Shown piece after piece: positions 1 through 5,814 of a DNA stretch of 5,837 bases. The notes beneath the pieces were generated by a model. It did no database searches, was not told the DNA's origin, and worked only from the letters and a program-made list of their open reading frames with translations. Position numbers and translations under genes: made by a program. Position 1 is the stretch's first letter, and the number at the start of each line of letters is the position of its first letter. The DNA is from an uncultured Shinella sp. (lineage in GTDB: Bacteria; Pseudomonadota; Alphaproteobacteria; Rhizobiales; Rhizobiaceae), in contig CAMLOC010000268.1 of NCBI GenBank assembly GCA_946481465.1, positions 1-5,837 of the forward strand, in the 5' to 3' direction.

Positions 1-1607
1 CCGGTCATGGCGACCGCGTCGTTGTAGAGCAGCTTGTAGGTGATGTTGACGCCGGCGGCGACGGACTGGCGGATCGCCAGGATGCCGGAATGATAGTAGG
101 TGCCGTCGCCGAGATTGACGAAGATGTGCTTCTCGTCGGTGAAGGGCGCGATGCCCGACCACGGCACGCCCTCGGCGCCCATATGGGTGAAGGTCGTGGT
201 GTCGCGATCCATCCACTGCACCATGTAGTGGCAGCCGATGCCGGCCGTGGCGCGGCTGCCCTCGGGCACCTTCGTCGACGAATTGTGCGGGCAGCCGGAG
301 CAGAAATAGGGCACGCGCTCGACCGGCGCCGCGTGCACCTTGCGGATCTTCTCGCGTTCCAGGAGATAGGCGAGCTCGTCGGAAATGACCGTCTTCAGGC
401 CGGCGTCGAAATCGAATTGCAGGAGACGGGCGGCGATCGCCCGCGCCACCATGCCGACGGACAAGGCCTCCGACAGCGGCAGGAACGGCTTGTCCTGATG
501 GTCGAACTTGCCGAGGATGCGCGGCCGCTCGCCGTGATGCCAGTTGAAGAGCTGCTGCTTGATCTGGTTCTCGATGATCTCGCGGCGTTCCTCGACGACC
601 AGCACCTCCTCCAGCCCCTGCGAGAACTCGCGCACGCCCTCCGGCTCGAGTGGCCAGGGCATGCGGACCTTGTAGAGGCGCATGCCGATCTCGGCCATTT
701 CGGCCGGACCGAGGGAAAGCTCCTTCAGCGCCTGCAGCACATCCTCATAGGCCTTGCCCGAGGCGATGATGCCGAAGCGGGCACGCGGCGCGTCATGGGT
801 CACCTCGTCCACCCGGTTGGCGCGGGCAAAGGCGACGGCGGCATAGCCCTTGTAGGTCTGGAGGCGCTCGTCCTGCGGCAGCGGCGGATCGGGCCAGCGC
901 AGGCTGAGGCCATCCAGCGGCAGCTCGAAATTATCGGGAATGACGAACTGCCGGCGCTCGCCGGCAAGATCGACGGAGGCCGTCGTCTCCACCGTGTCGG
1001 CAATGAACTTCATGCCGACCCAGCAGCCGGAATAGCGCGACATGGCGGTGCCGAGCAGGCCGTATTCGACGAATTCGTGGATCGAGGAAGGATAGAGCAC
1101 CGGGATCAGCGCCGACATGAAGGCATGGTCGGACTGGTGCGGAATGGAGGACGACTTTGCCGAATGGTCGTCGCCGGCAAGACAGAGCACACCGCCGTGT
1201 TTCGACGTGCCCGCGGCATTGGCGTGCTTCAGCACGTCGCCGCAGCGGTCGACGCCCGGCCCCTTGCCGTACCAGTAGCCGGCGACCCCGTCATGACGCG
1301 CGCCCGGCGAGAGGTGGAGCTGCTGCGTGCCCCAGACGGCGGTCGCCGCCAGGTCCTCGTTGACGCCCGGCCGGAACAGGATGTCGTGTGCCGCCAGATG
1401 CTTCCCGGCTTTCGCAAGCTGCTGGTCATAGCCGCCGAGCGGCGAGCCGCGATACCCCGAGATGAATGCGGCGGTGTTCAGCCCCGCGGCACGGTCGCGC
1501 CGCATCTGGACGATGGGCAGGCGCACGAGAGCCTGGGTGCCGGAAAGGAAGACCCTTCCCTCCTCCGCCATATACTTGTCCTCGAGAGAAAAGCTCTGCT
1601 TGAGCAT
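1..1607 (-). CDS. Indolepyruvate ferredoxin oxidoreductase, fused type, N-terminal 535 residues (3' end outside window)
   Basis: This enzyme family oxidatively decarboxylates aryl-pyruvates (such as indolepyruvate, made by transamination of tryptophan) to the acyl-CoA, passing electrons to ferredoxin; it is cytoplasmic and uses thiamine diphosphate (TPP). The visible part starts with the pyrimidine-binding domain: ISGYRGSPLGGYD at residues 49-61, VNED at 82-85 whose Glu84 is the likely TPP-activating glutamate, and GDDHSAKSS at 145-153. Further on come CSGCPHN (436-442) and GIGCH (456-460), typical of IorA-like proteins, and the TPP diphosphate motif, GDG at 500-502 and ND at 529-530. Fused proteobacterial members are about 1,150-1,190 residues long, so slightly under half is visible; the rest, including the gamma-type domain, should lie to the left. 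The ATG at 1607 is preceded by AGGAGG five bases upstream, and the protein starts where relatives start. It lies 162 bp downstream of an Lrp-type regulator on the same strand. The family is clear; the actual 2-oxoacid substrate cannot be told from sequence. Confidence 0.93.
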   Translation of the reverse strand, partial: MLKQSFSLEDKYMAEEGRVFLSGTQALVRLPIVQMRRDRAAGLNTAAFISGYRGSPLGGYDQQLAKAGKHLAAHDILFRPGVNEDLAATAVWGTQQLHLSPGARHDGVAGYWYGKGPGVDRCGDVLKHANAAGTSKHGGVLCLAGDDHSAKSSSIPHQSDHAFMSALIPVLYPSSIHEFVEYGLLGTAMSRYSGCWVGMKFIADTVETTASVDLAGERRQFVIPDNFELPLDGLSLRWPDPPLPQDERLQTYKGYAAVAFARANRVDEVTHDAPRARFGIIASGKAYEDVLQALKELSLGPAEMAEIGMRLYKVRMPWPLEPEGVREFSQGLEEVLVVEERREIIENQIKQQLFNWHHGERPRILGKFDHQDKPFLPLSEALSVGMVARAIAARLLQFDFDAGLKTVISDELAYLLEREKIRKVHAAPVERVPYFCSGCPHNSSTKVPEGSRATAGIGCHYMVQWMDRDTTTFTHMGAEGVPWSGIAPFTDEKHIFVNLGDGTYYHSGILAIRQSVAAGVNITYKLLYNDAVAMT

Positions 1608-1612
1608 GACTT

Positions 1613-1618
1613 CCTCCT
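1613..1618 (-). promoter_or_regulatory. Strong ribosome binding site of the indolepyruvate oxidoreductase gene
   Basis: Minus-strand AGGAGG lies five bases before the ATG at 1607. It is a near-perfect Shine-Dalgarno sequence and fixes the start. A second purine-rich stretch (GGAGGAGGG) lies about 10 bases farther upstream but is too distant to serve this ATG. Confidence 0.8.
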
Positions 1619-1636
1619 CGATGGCCCTCCTCCATG

Positions 1637-1648
1637 AAAGCCATCCTC
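1637..1648. repeat. 12-bp direct repeat, copy proximal to the oxidoreductase start
   Basis: Plus-strand AAAGCCATCCTC (minus-strand GAGGATGGCTTT) is repeated exactly, in the same orientation, at 1752-1763. The two copies start 115 bp apart and both lie in the leader between the Lrp-type gene and the oxidoreductase gene. This copy ends about 30 bases upstream of the oxidoreductase start codon. A role as regulator binding site or as a trace of a past duplication is inference. Confidence 0.6.
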
Positions 1649-1751
1649 CATATGTAGGAGCCTAGCCATGGATTGGGAGGAGCGGGTCCTTATTTTCGCG
1701 GCGGAGAATCACGTCTTGAGGACGGCATCCGCAAAAGCGGCCGCCCGGCGC

Positions 1752-1763
1752 AAAGCCATCCTC
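1752..1763. repeat. 12-bp direct repeat, copy next to the Lrp gene stop
   Basis: Plus-strand AAAGCCATCCTC is identical to 1637-1648. This copy begins six bases after the stop codon of the Lrp-type gene in the direction of transcription. Beyond the 12 bases the two copies diverge at once. Confidence 0.6.
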
Positions 1764-1769
1764 ATTTCG

Positions 1770-2222
1770 TCAGATCGGAACACGATGCGTGTTCTTCAGC
1801 TCGTCGAGCGCAAAGCTGGAATTGACGAAGCCGACGCCCGGCAGGCGCAGCAGCGCCTTCTTCAGAATCTCCTCGTACTGGCGCACGCTGCTCGTCAGGA
1901 CGCGCAGCACGTAGTCGTGGTCGCCGGTCATGGAATAGCACTGCACGACCTCGGGCATGTGCCGCACCGCCTTCTCGAATTCCAGCAGCGTCGCCTCGTC
2001 GTGTTGCTTCAGCCGCACGAAGCAGAAGACCGACACCTCGAGGCCGACGCGTTTCGGATCGACGACGACGATGCGGCCGCGGATGATGCCCTGCCGCTCC
2101 ATCTCCTTGATGCGCCGCCAGCACGGCGTGTGACTGAGGCCCACGCGTTCGCCGATCTCGGCGACCGTCAGCTCCGGCTCGCTCTGCAGCAGCCGCAGGA
2201 TCTTGCGGCTCGTCTCGTCCAT
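1770..2222 (-). CDS. Lrp/AsnC family transcriptional regulator
   Basis: A 150-residue DNA-binding protein of the feast/famine (Lrp/AsnC) family, which bind DNA as dimers or higher oligomers and usually sense amino acids. The N-terminal winged helix-turn-helix covers about residues 3-50, with the characteristic AEIGERVGLSHTPCWRRIKE segment at 21-40. The C-terminal ligand-sensing (RAM) domain covers about 62-142 and has the family's TGDHDYVLRV segment at 99-108, the loop that normally contacts the effector. Length is typical. I chose the ATG at 2222, which gives the usual MDETSRKIL beginning and has GAAGG just upstream; an in-frame ATG at 2237 would add MGEGG and cannot be excluded. The stop of the FAH-family gene upstream is 19 bp away (4 bp from the alternative start), so the two genes are very probably cotranscribed. 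The neighbouring oxidoreductase of 2-oxoacids is a plausible target, with an amino acid as signal; that link is inference. Confidence 0.93.
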   Translation of the reverse strand: MDETSRKILRLLQSEPELTVAEIGERVGLSHTPCWRRIKEMERQGIIRGRIVVVDPKRVGLEVSVFCFVRLKQHDEATLLEFEKAVRHMPEVVQCYSMTGDHDYVLRVLTSSVRQYEEILKKALLRLPGVGFVNSSFALDELKNTHRVPI

Positions 2223-2241
2223 GCCGCCTTCACCCATTAGC

Positions 2242-3399
2242 CTAGAGCAGCCGGCGAGAGGAAAGGTTGCGCATCAGCGCGGCGACGCCGAAGGTCCAGG
2301 GCGGGCACTCGGTGGAAAGGCGCACCGTATTGGCAAGCGCCCCGAGGCCCGCATTCGAGATGGTCACCCGGTCGCCCGCCTTGTGGGTAAAGCCCTGACC
2401 CGGCGCGTCGCGATCCTCCACCGGCGCAAACAGCGTGCCCATGAACAGCATGAAGCCGTCAGGATACTGATGATGCCTGCCGATCGTCTGCGAAACGAGA
2501 TCGAGGGGGTCGCGGCTGATTTCGCGCATCGTGCTGCGTCCCCTCAGCACGAAACCGTCCTCGCCCTCGATCAGGAGATCAAGATCGGCCTTGCGCACAT
2601 CCTCGATGGAATAGGTTTCGTCGAACAGGCGGATGAAGGGACCGATGGCGGCGGAGGCATTGTTGTCCTTCGCCTTGCCGAGCAGCAGGGCCGAACGCCC
2701 CTCGACATCGCGCAGGTTCACGTCATTGCCGAGCGTCGCGCCCTTGACGCGGCCCTGGCTGTCGACGGCGAGCACGATTTCCGGCTCCGGATTGTTCCAT
2801 TTGGAGATCGGGTGCAGGCCAACCGAAGCGCCCCAGCCGACGGCGGCCAGCACCGGCGCCTTGGTGAAGACCTCGGCGTCCGGCCCGATGCCGACCTCCA
2901 GATATTGCGACCAGACACCCTCCTCGATCAGCGCCGCCTTGACCCTGGCCGCGGCTTCAGAACCCGCCCTCAAGTCGCGCAGGCTGTCGCCGATGATGGC
3001 GGTGACGCGGCCGCGCACCTTCTCCGCCAAGGTCGGATCCCCCGCCGCCTTCTCCTCGATCACGCGCTCGATCATCGAACGGGCGAAGGTGACGCCGCAG
3101 GCCTTGACGGCCTGGAGGTCGCAGGGCGCAAGCAGGTGCAGCCGGGAGAAATTGCCGGCCCCTTCGACGGAGGCCTCCAGCACGGCATCGAGCGTGCCGA
3201 GCGGATCGCACGGCGCCGCGCGGGCGATCGCCGCCGGATCGTCCGCCTCCAGGAGGTCGCGCATCGTCGGGATGGCCTGGGACGTGATGTCACACAGCTT
3301 GCCGTCGCGCAGCATCACCACCGCCGGCCCCTGCACATCCGGCCGCCAGACGCGCCCGACAAAAGTTCCCCGCGAAAAATCGCCTGCCGTCATCGTCAC
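2242..3399 (-). CDS. FAH superfamily protein, resembling 2-keto-3-deoxy sugar-acid dehydratase
   Basis: A 385-residue soluble enzyme with a C-terminal fumarylacetoacetate hydrolase fold from about residue 165 onward. NPEPE at 203-207 followed by AVD and GATLGNDVNLRD (221-232) reproduces the metal-binding pattern of this superfamily: Glu205, Glu207 and Asp226 are the expected Mg2+ ligands, and Lys244 in GKAKDNN matches the conserved lysine. The spacing fits the branch typified by 2-keto-3-deoxy-D-arabinonate dehydratase, which removes water from a 2-keto-3-deoxy sugar acid, better than true fumarylacetoacetase. The roughly 160-residue N-terminal part is also found in long members of this branch. 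The start is set by the ribosome site: GGAGGAG stands six bases before a GTG at 3399, whereas the ATG two codons later (3393) is too far from it and a TTG at 3417 lies upstream of it. It heads a minus-strand group with the Lrp-type regulator and the oxidoreductase. The exact substrate is unknown; a beta-keto acid hydrolase or decarboxylase activity is the main alternative. Confidence 0.88.
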   Translation of the reverse strand: MTMTAGDFSRGTFVGRVWRPDVQGPAVVMLRDGKLCDITSQAIPTMRDLLEADDPAAIARAAPCDPLGTLDAVLEASVEGAGNFSRLHLLAPCDLQAVKACGVTFARSMIERVIEEKAAGDPTLAEKVRGRVTAIIGDSLRDLRAGSEAAARVKAALIEEGVWSQYLEVGIGPDAEVFTKAPVLAAVGWGASVGLHPISKWNNPEPEIVLAVDSQGRVKGATLGNDVNLRDVEGRSALLLGKAKDNNASAAIGPFIRLFDETYSIEDVRKADLDLLIEGEDGFVLRGRSTMREISRDPLDLVSQTIGRHHQYPDGFMLFMGTLFAPVEDRDAPGQGFTHKAGDRVTISNAGLGALANTVRLSTECPPWTFGVAALMRNLSSRRLL

Positions 3400-3405
3400 G
3401 CGCCG

Positions 3406-3412
3406 CTCCTCC
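3406..3412 (-). promoter_or_regulatory. Ribosome binding site that selects a GTG start for the FAH-family gene
   Basis: Minus-strand GGAGGAG lies six bases before GTG at 3399. It is 12 bases from the ATG at 3393, beyond the usual range, and lies within the codons that would follow a TTG start at 3417. GTG is therefore the best-supported initiation codon. Confidence 0.65.
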
Positions 3413-3473
3413 AACAATCCTCGACTGGAGTTCTAGACCGAAAAGCATGACGGGGAACAGGGACTGCCGCGCG

Positions 3474-3511
3474 CAAACAAAAATAAGAAGATGGCGACGG
3501 GAGCGCCGCCA
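3474..3511 (-). terminator. Rho-independent terminator after the MFS exporter gene
   Basis: On the minus strand, 10 bases past the exporter's stop codon, TGGCGGCG and CGTCGCCA pair as an 8-bp stem (one G-T wobble) around a CTCC tetraloop (3492-3511). A T-rich run, TCTTCTTATTTTTGTTTG, follows immediately. This is a textbook intrinsic terminator. It should isolate the exporter transcript from the FAH-family gene, which starts about 75 bases later, implying that the latter has its own promoter in 3400-3473; I could not identify a convincing -35/-10 pair there. Confidence 0.85.
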
Positions 3512-3521
3512 CCCCATGCGA

Positions 3522-4712
3522 TCAGGCAGGCCGGGTGCGCACCGTCGAGACGATGGTGAGCGCGGCAAGCAACAGCACGGCGCCGCTCGCCACGAAAACG
3601 CTCGTCACGCCGTTCGCATCGAACAGGGCTCCGCCAGCGGCGGCACCGGTGGCTATGGCGAAGTTGATGGCGGCGACGAAGAGGCCGCCGGCGCTTTCGG
3701 CCTCGTCAGGCACGGCGCGGGTGATCCAGGTCGACCAGGCGACCGGCACCGCGCCGAAGGCGAGGCCCCAGAGCGCGACCATGGCCGCATCGCCGGCAAG
3801 GCTGCCGCCGAAGGCGGAGAGCGAGAGGGCAAGCGCGCCCATCACCACCGGCATGATCGTCAGCGTGAAGCGCATGGAGCGTTCCAGCAGCACGGCGCCG
3901 AGATAATTGCCGAAGAAGGTGGCAATGCCGAAGCCGAGCAAGACGGCCGAGAAGCCCTCGATGCCGAGACCCGTCACCGTTTCAAGGAACGGCCTTATGT
4001 AGGTGAAGAAGGCGAAATGGCCGGTGAAGACGAGCAGGATCGCGAACATCGCGAAACCGACGCCGGGCCGCAGCAGCACCTCGACCAAGGTGTCGAAGCG
4101 CGAATGACCGCGCGGCGGAAGCGAGGGCAGCGTGGCAAGCTGCACGACGAGCGCCAGCGCACCCAGCGCGGCGGCGCCGAGGAAGACATTCCGCCAGCCG
4201 ACGATATCGCCGACATAGCTGCCGACCGGCGCGGCGAAGACCGTGGCCGCCGACACGCCAAGGAACATGACCGACAGCGCCTTCGGCACCACGGCTTCCG
4301 GCACCAGCCGCATCATGGTCGCCGCCGAGAGCGTCCAGAAGCCGCCGAGCGCCATGCCGAGCAGCACGCGCCCGGCGAGAAGCATGGCAAGGTTCGACGC
4401 CGTCGCCACCAGGAGGTTCGAAAAGATCAGGAGGACCGAAAGGCCGAGCAGCACCAATCGCCGGTCGATCCTGCGCGTCACCACCGTGACCAACAGGCTC
4501 GTCGCCAGCGCGACCGCCGCCGTCGCCGTCACCGCCTGGCCGGCCATGCCCTCGGAGATCCGAAGATCCGCCGCCATCGGCGTCAGCAGGCTTGCGGGGA
4601 GGAATTCCGCGCCCACCAGCCCGAACACGCCGAACGTCATCGATATCACGGCCCCCCAGGCCGGTCGCGTATCCGCTTCGCTCTGCGGCGCCGCGATTGT
4701 TGCATCCGTCAT
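3522..4712 (-). CDS. nepI: MFS exporter, NepI-like (purine ribonucleoside efflux type, DHA1 family)
   Basis: A 396-residue inner-membrane proton-coupled efflux protein, the same length as E. coli NepI, which exports purine ribonucleosides such as inosine and analogues. From memory of NepI the match runs along the whole protein: RPAWGAV near the N-terminus, EFLPASLLTPMAADLRISEG (36-55), GRVLLGMALGGFWTLSAATM (114-133), RLVPEAVVPKALSV (135-148), APVGSYVGDIVGWRNVF (161-177), GHFAFFTYIRP (231-241) and a VAWSTWITR segment (324-332). Hydrophobic stretches are consistent with 12 membrane helices and a polar central loop at about 195-212. The cytoplasmic loop after helix 2 (TRRIDRRLVLL) is the usual basic MFS motif A. 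The ATG at 4712 has AAGGG seven bases upstream; an open frame continues upstream to 4859 but crosses the divergent promoter region and is not protein-like. A terminator follows the stop. Regulation by the divergent AraC-type gene is likely. Substrate in this organism could differ from NepI's. Confidence 0.9.
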   Translation of the reverse strand: MTDATIAAPQSEADTRPAWGAVISMTFGVFGLVGAEFLPASLLTPMAADLRISEGMAGQAVTATAAVALATSLLVTVVTRRIDRRLVLLGLSVLLIFSNLLVATASNLAMLLAGRVLLGMALGGFWTLSAATMMRLVPEAVVPKALSVMFLGVSAATVFAAPVGSYVGDIVGWRNVFLGAAALGALALVVQLATLPSLPPRGHSRFDTLVEVLLRPGVGFAMFAILLVFTGHFAFFTYIRPFLETVTGLGIEGFSAVLLGFGIATFFGNYLGAVLLERSMRFTLTIMPVVMGALALSLSAFGGSLAGDAAMVALWGLAFGAVPVAWSTWITRAVPDEAESAGGLFVAAINFAIATGAAAGGALFDANGVTSVFVASGAVLLLAALTIVSTVRTRPA

Positions 4713-4755
4713 CTGCCATCCCTTTCCTGTTGCAGTGCGTGCTCCAAGAGGTGGG

Positions 4756-4786
4756 TTGAAATGCAAGACGCACAATGTCATTTTAT
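4756..4786 (+). promoter_or_regulatory. Candidate promoter of the AraC-family gene
   Basis: TTGAAA (4756-4761, five of six bases of the -35 consensus) is followed after 19 bases by TTTTAT (4781-4786, four of six of the -10 consensus). The spacer is longer than the optimal 17. A transcript from this -10 would begin at about 4792-4793, on or beside the proposed ATG. This is a weak prediction made by eye. Confidence 0.3.
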
Positions 4787-4795
4787 CCGCAATGT
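4773..4795. promoter_or_regulatory. Operator-like direct repeat in the exporter/AraC divergent region
   Basis: CAATGT occurs at 4773-4778 and again at 4790-4795, one copy every 17 bp in the same orientation. Between them, on the minus strand, is TAAAAT (4785-4780), a five-of-six match to a -10 box for the exporter, although no good -35 stands upstream of it. AraC-type regulators bind pairs of direct half-sites, and a promoter without a -35 often depends on an activator, so this is the best candidate site for the adjacent regulator. The second copy includes the AraC-family gene's proposed start codon, which would allow autoregulation. The half-site is short, so chance cannot be excluded. Confidence 0.4.
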
Positions 4796-5814
4796 TTGAT
4801 CGATCGTCCGACCCCGTCAAAAACCAGCATGACCCTGTCAGCGAACTCCTGATGGGCATGCGCCTTCGCGGCGCAAGCTACGGCCGGCTCCAGCTCAGCC
4901 CGCCCTTCGGCATCCGCTTTCCGGCGGGGCCGGAAGCCCGCTTCCATTTCGTCGCCCGCGGCAAGGTCCTGCTGCAGGCACCGGGCGAGGCGGCGCGCGA
5001 ACTTGCCTGCGGCGATGCCGTGCTGCTGCCGCGCGGCGAGGCACATGAGATCGTCACCGGGCCGCATGTCCCTATCCGCGACTACGAGAGCTATACGCGA
5101 AAACCGCTCTGCGCCGATGTGGCCGCGGTGGAGGCCTGCATCAAGGCCGCCGGCCGGGAAAACGACACGCTGATCTTCACCGGCCGCATGGAATTCGAGC
5201 TCGACACGCTGCACCCGCTCGTCGGCCTCATGCCGCAGATCATGTCGGTCGGCGCACTGATCGGCCGCCAACCGGAACTGATGCCGCTGCTCGACGCGAT
5301 GGAGCGGGAGATGGAGGAGGAGCGCGTCGGCTCGGCCGGCATCCTCGCGCGCCTTGCGGACGTCGTCGCCGCCTCCATCGTGCGCGGCTGGGTGGAATGC
5401 GGCTGCGGCGATGCGACGGGCTGGATCGAGGCGCTGCGCGATCCGCGCCTCGGCCGCGTCATCGCCGCCCTTCATCGTCAGCCCGGTCGCAACTGGACGC
5501 TCGCCGACATGGCACAGGAGATGGGGAGTTCCCGCTCCGTCTTCGCCAAGCGCTTCGTCGAGGTGACGGGCGTGACGCCGCAGCGCTACGTGCTGGCACT
5601 GCGCATGCGCCTTGCCGAACAATGGTTCCGCCGCGACAAGCTCTCGATCGACACCGCCGCCCGCCGCCTCGGCTTCGGCTCCCAGGCCGCCTTCGCCCGC
5701 GCCTTCAAACGCATCGTCGGCGAACCGCCCGGCCAGACGCGCAGGAAGGCGGCGACGAGCGGCGGGGGAAATGAGACCGTGAGGAGAAAGAATGGTGCTG
5801 CTAGAGAGATTTGA
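4792..5814 (+). CDS. AraC family transcriptional regulator with N-terminal cupin-type domain
   Basis: A 340-residue regulator. The N-terminal part (about 15-200) is a cupin-like effector domain of the type common in AraC regulators next to exporters: RGASYGRLQLSPPFGIRFP near 26-44, then ARGKVLLQAPGE and GDAVLLPRGEAHEI at 74-87. The C-terminal DNA-binding domain (about 217-315) begins with DPRLGRVIAALHRQPGRNWT. It has a first helix-turn-helix at about 235-257 (TLADMAQEMGSSRSVFAKRF) and a second at 285-307, with the family signature ARRLGFGSQAAFARAFKRIV followed by GEPPG. It is divergent from the NepI-like exporter and is its probable regulator. The ATG at 4792 is in frame and begins plausibly, but has no Shine-Dalgarno sequence; in-frame ATGs at 4852 and 4858 also lack one and would shorten the cupin part. 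The last seven codons (334-340) run antisense into the tRNA-Thr gene, and the TGA stop falls in its T-loop sequence. Confidence 0.92.
   Translation: MFDRSSDPVKNQHDPVSELLMGMRLRGASYGRLQLSPPFGIRFPAGPEARFHFVARGKVLLQAPGEAARELACGDAVLLPRGEAHEIVTGPHVPIRDYESYTRKPLCADVAAVEACIKAAGRENDTLIFTGRMEFELDTLHPLVGLMPQIMSVGALIGRQPELMPLLDAMEREMEEERVGSAGILARLADVVAASIVRGWVECGCGDATGWIEALRDPRLGRVIAALHRQPGRNWTLADMAQEMGSSRSVFAKRFVEVTGVTPQRYVLALRMRLAEQWFRRDKLSIDTAARRLGFGSQAAFARAFKRIVGEPPGQTRRKAATSGGGNETVRRKNGAAREI

Noticed and set aside
90..1637. A 515-residue open frame on the plus strand
   Set aside because: It is the antisense shadow of the indolepyruvate oxidoreductase gene. The minus strand encodes clear family motifs throughout, while this translation is arginine-, histidine- and aspartate-rich, as antisense frames of GC-rich genes usually are.
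1727..1750. GC-rich palindromic patch containing GCGGCCGC and a small CCGC-TTTT-GCGG hairpin after the Lrp-type gene
   Set aside because: The stem is only 4 bp and no T-run follows it, so it does not qualify as a terminator; such patches are common in GC-rich DNA.
1608..1769. A sigma-70-type promoter for the oxidoreductase in the leader (CAAGAC, 17 bases, AAATAA on the minus strand)
   Set aside because: The match to either consensus box is too poor to report as a feature; a promoter may exist here but I cannot place it.
2203..3450. A 415-residue plus-strand open frame
   Set aside because: Antisense to the FAH-family gene, whose minus-strand frame carries the metal-site motifs. No recognisable domain appears in the plus-strand translation.
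4243..4791. In-frame 183-residue N-terminal extension of the AraC-family protein
   Set aside because: It runs antisense through the first part of the exporter gene and across its promoter, and it has no domain similarity. The AraC-family protein has its normal length from 4792.
3447..4799. A 450-residue plus-strand open frame rich in Arg, His, Glu and Gln
   Set aside because: Antisense of the membrane exporter gene: complements of hydrophobic codons give charged residues, so its low complexity is an artefact. It also covers the terminator and the divergent promoter region.
4798..4807. GATCGATCG-type palindrome at the start of the AraC-family gene
   Set aside because: A short self-complementary tetramer repeat inside coding sequence, frequent by chance; no partner site was seen.
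4713..4859. 49-residue N-terminal extension of the exporter
   Set aside because: It crosses the control region and the start of the AraC-family gene. The ATG at 4712 has a good ribosome site and gives exactly the family length.
4783..5622. 279-residue minus-strand open frame
   Set aside because: Antisense shadow of the AraC-family gene; His- and Asp-rich with no recognisable motif.
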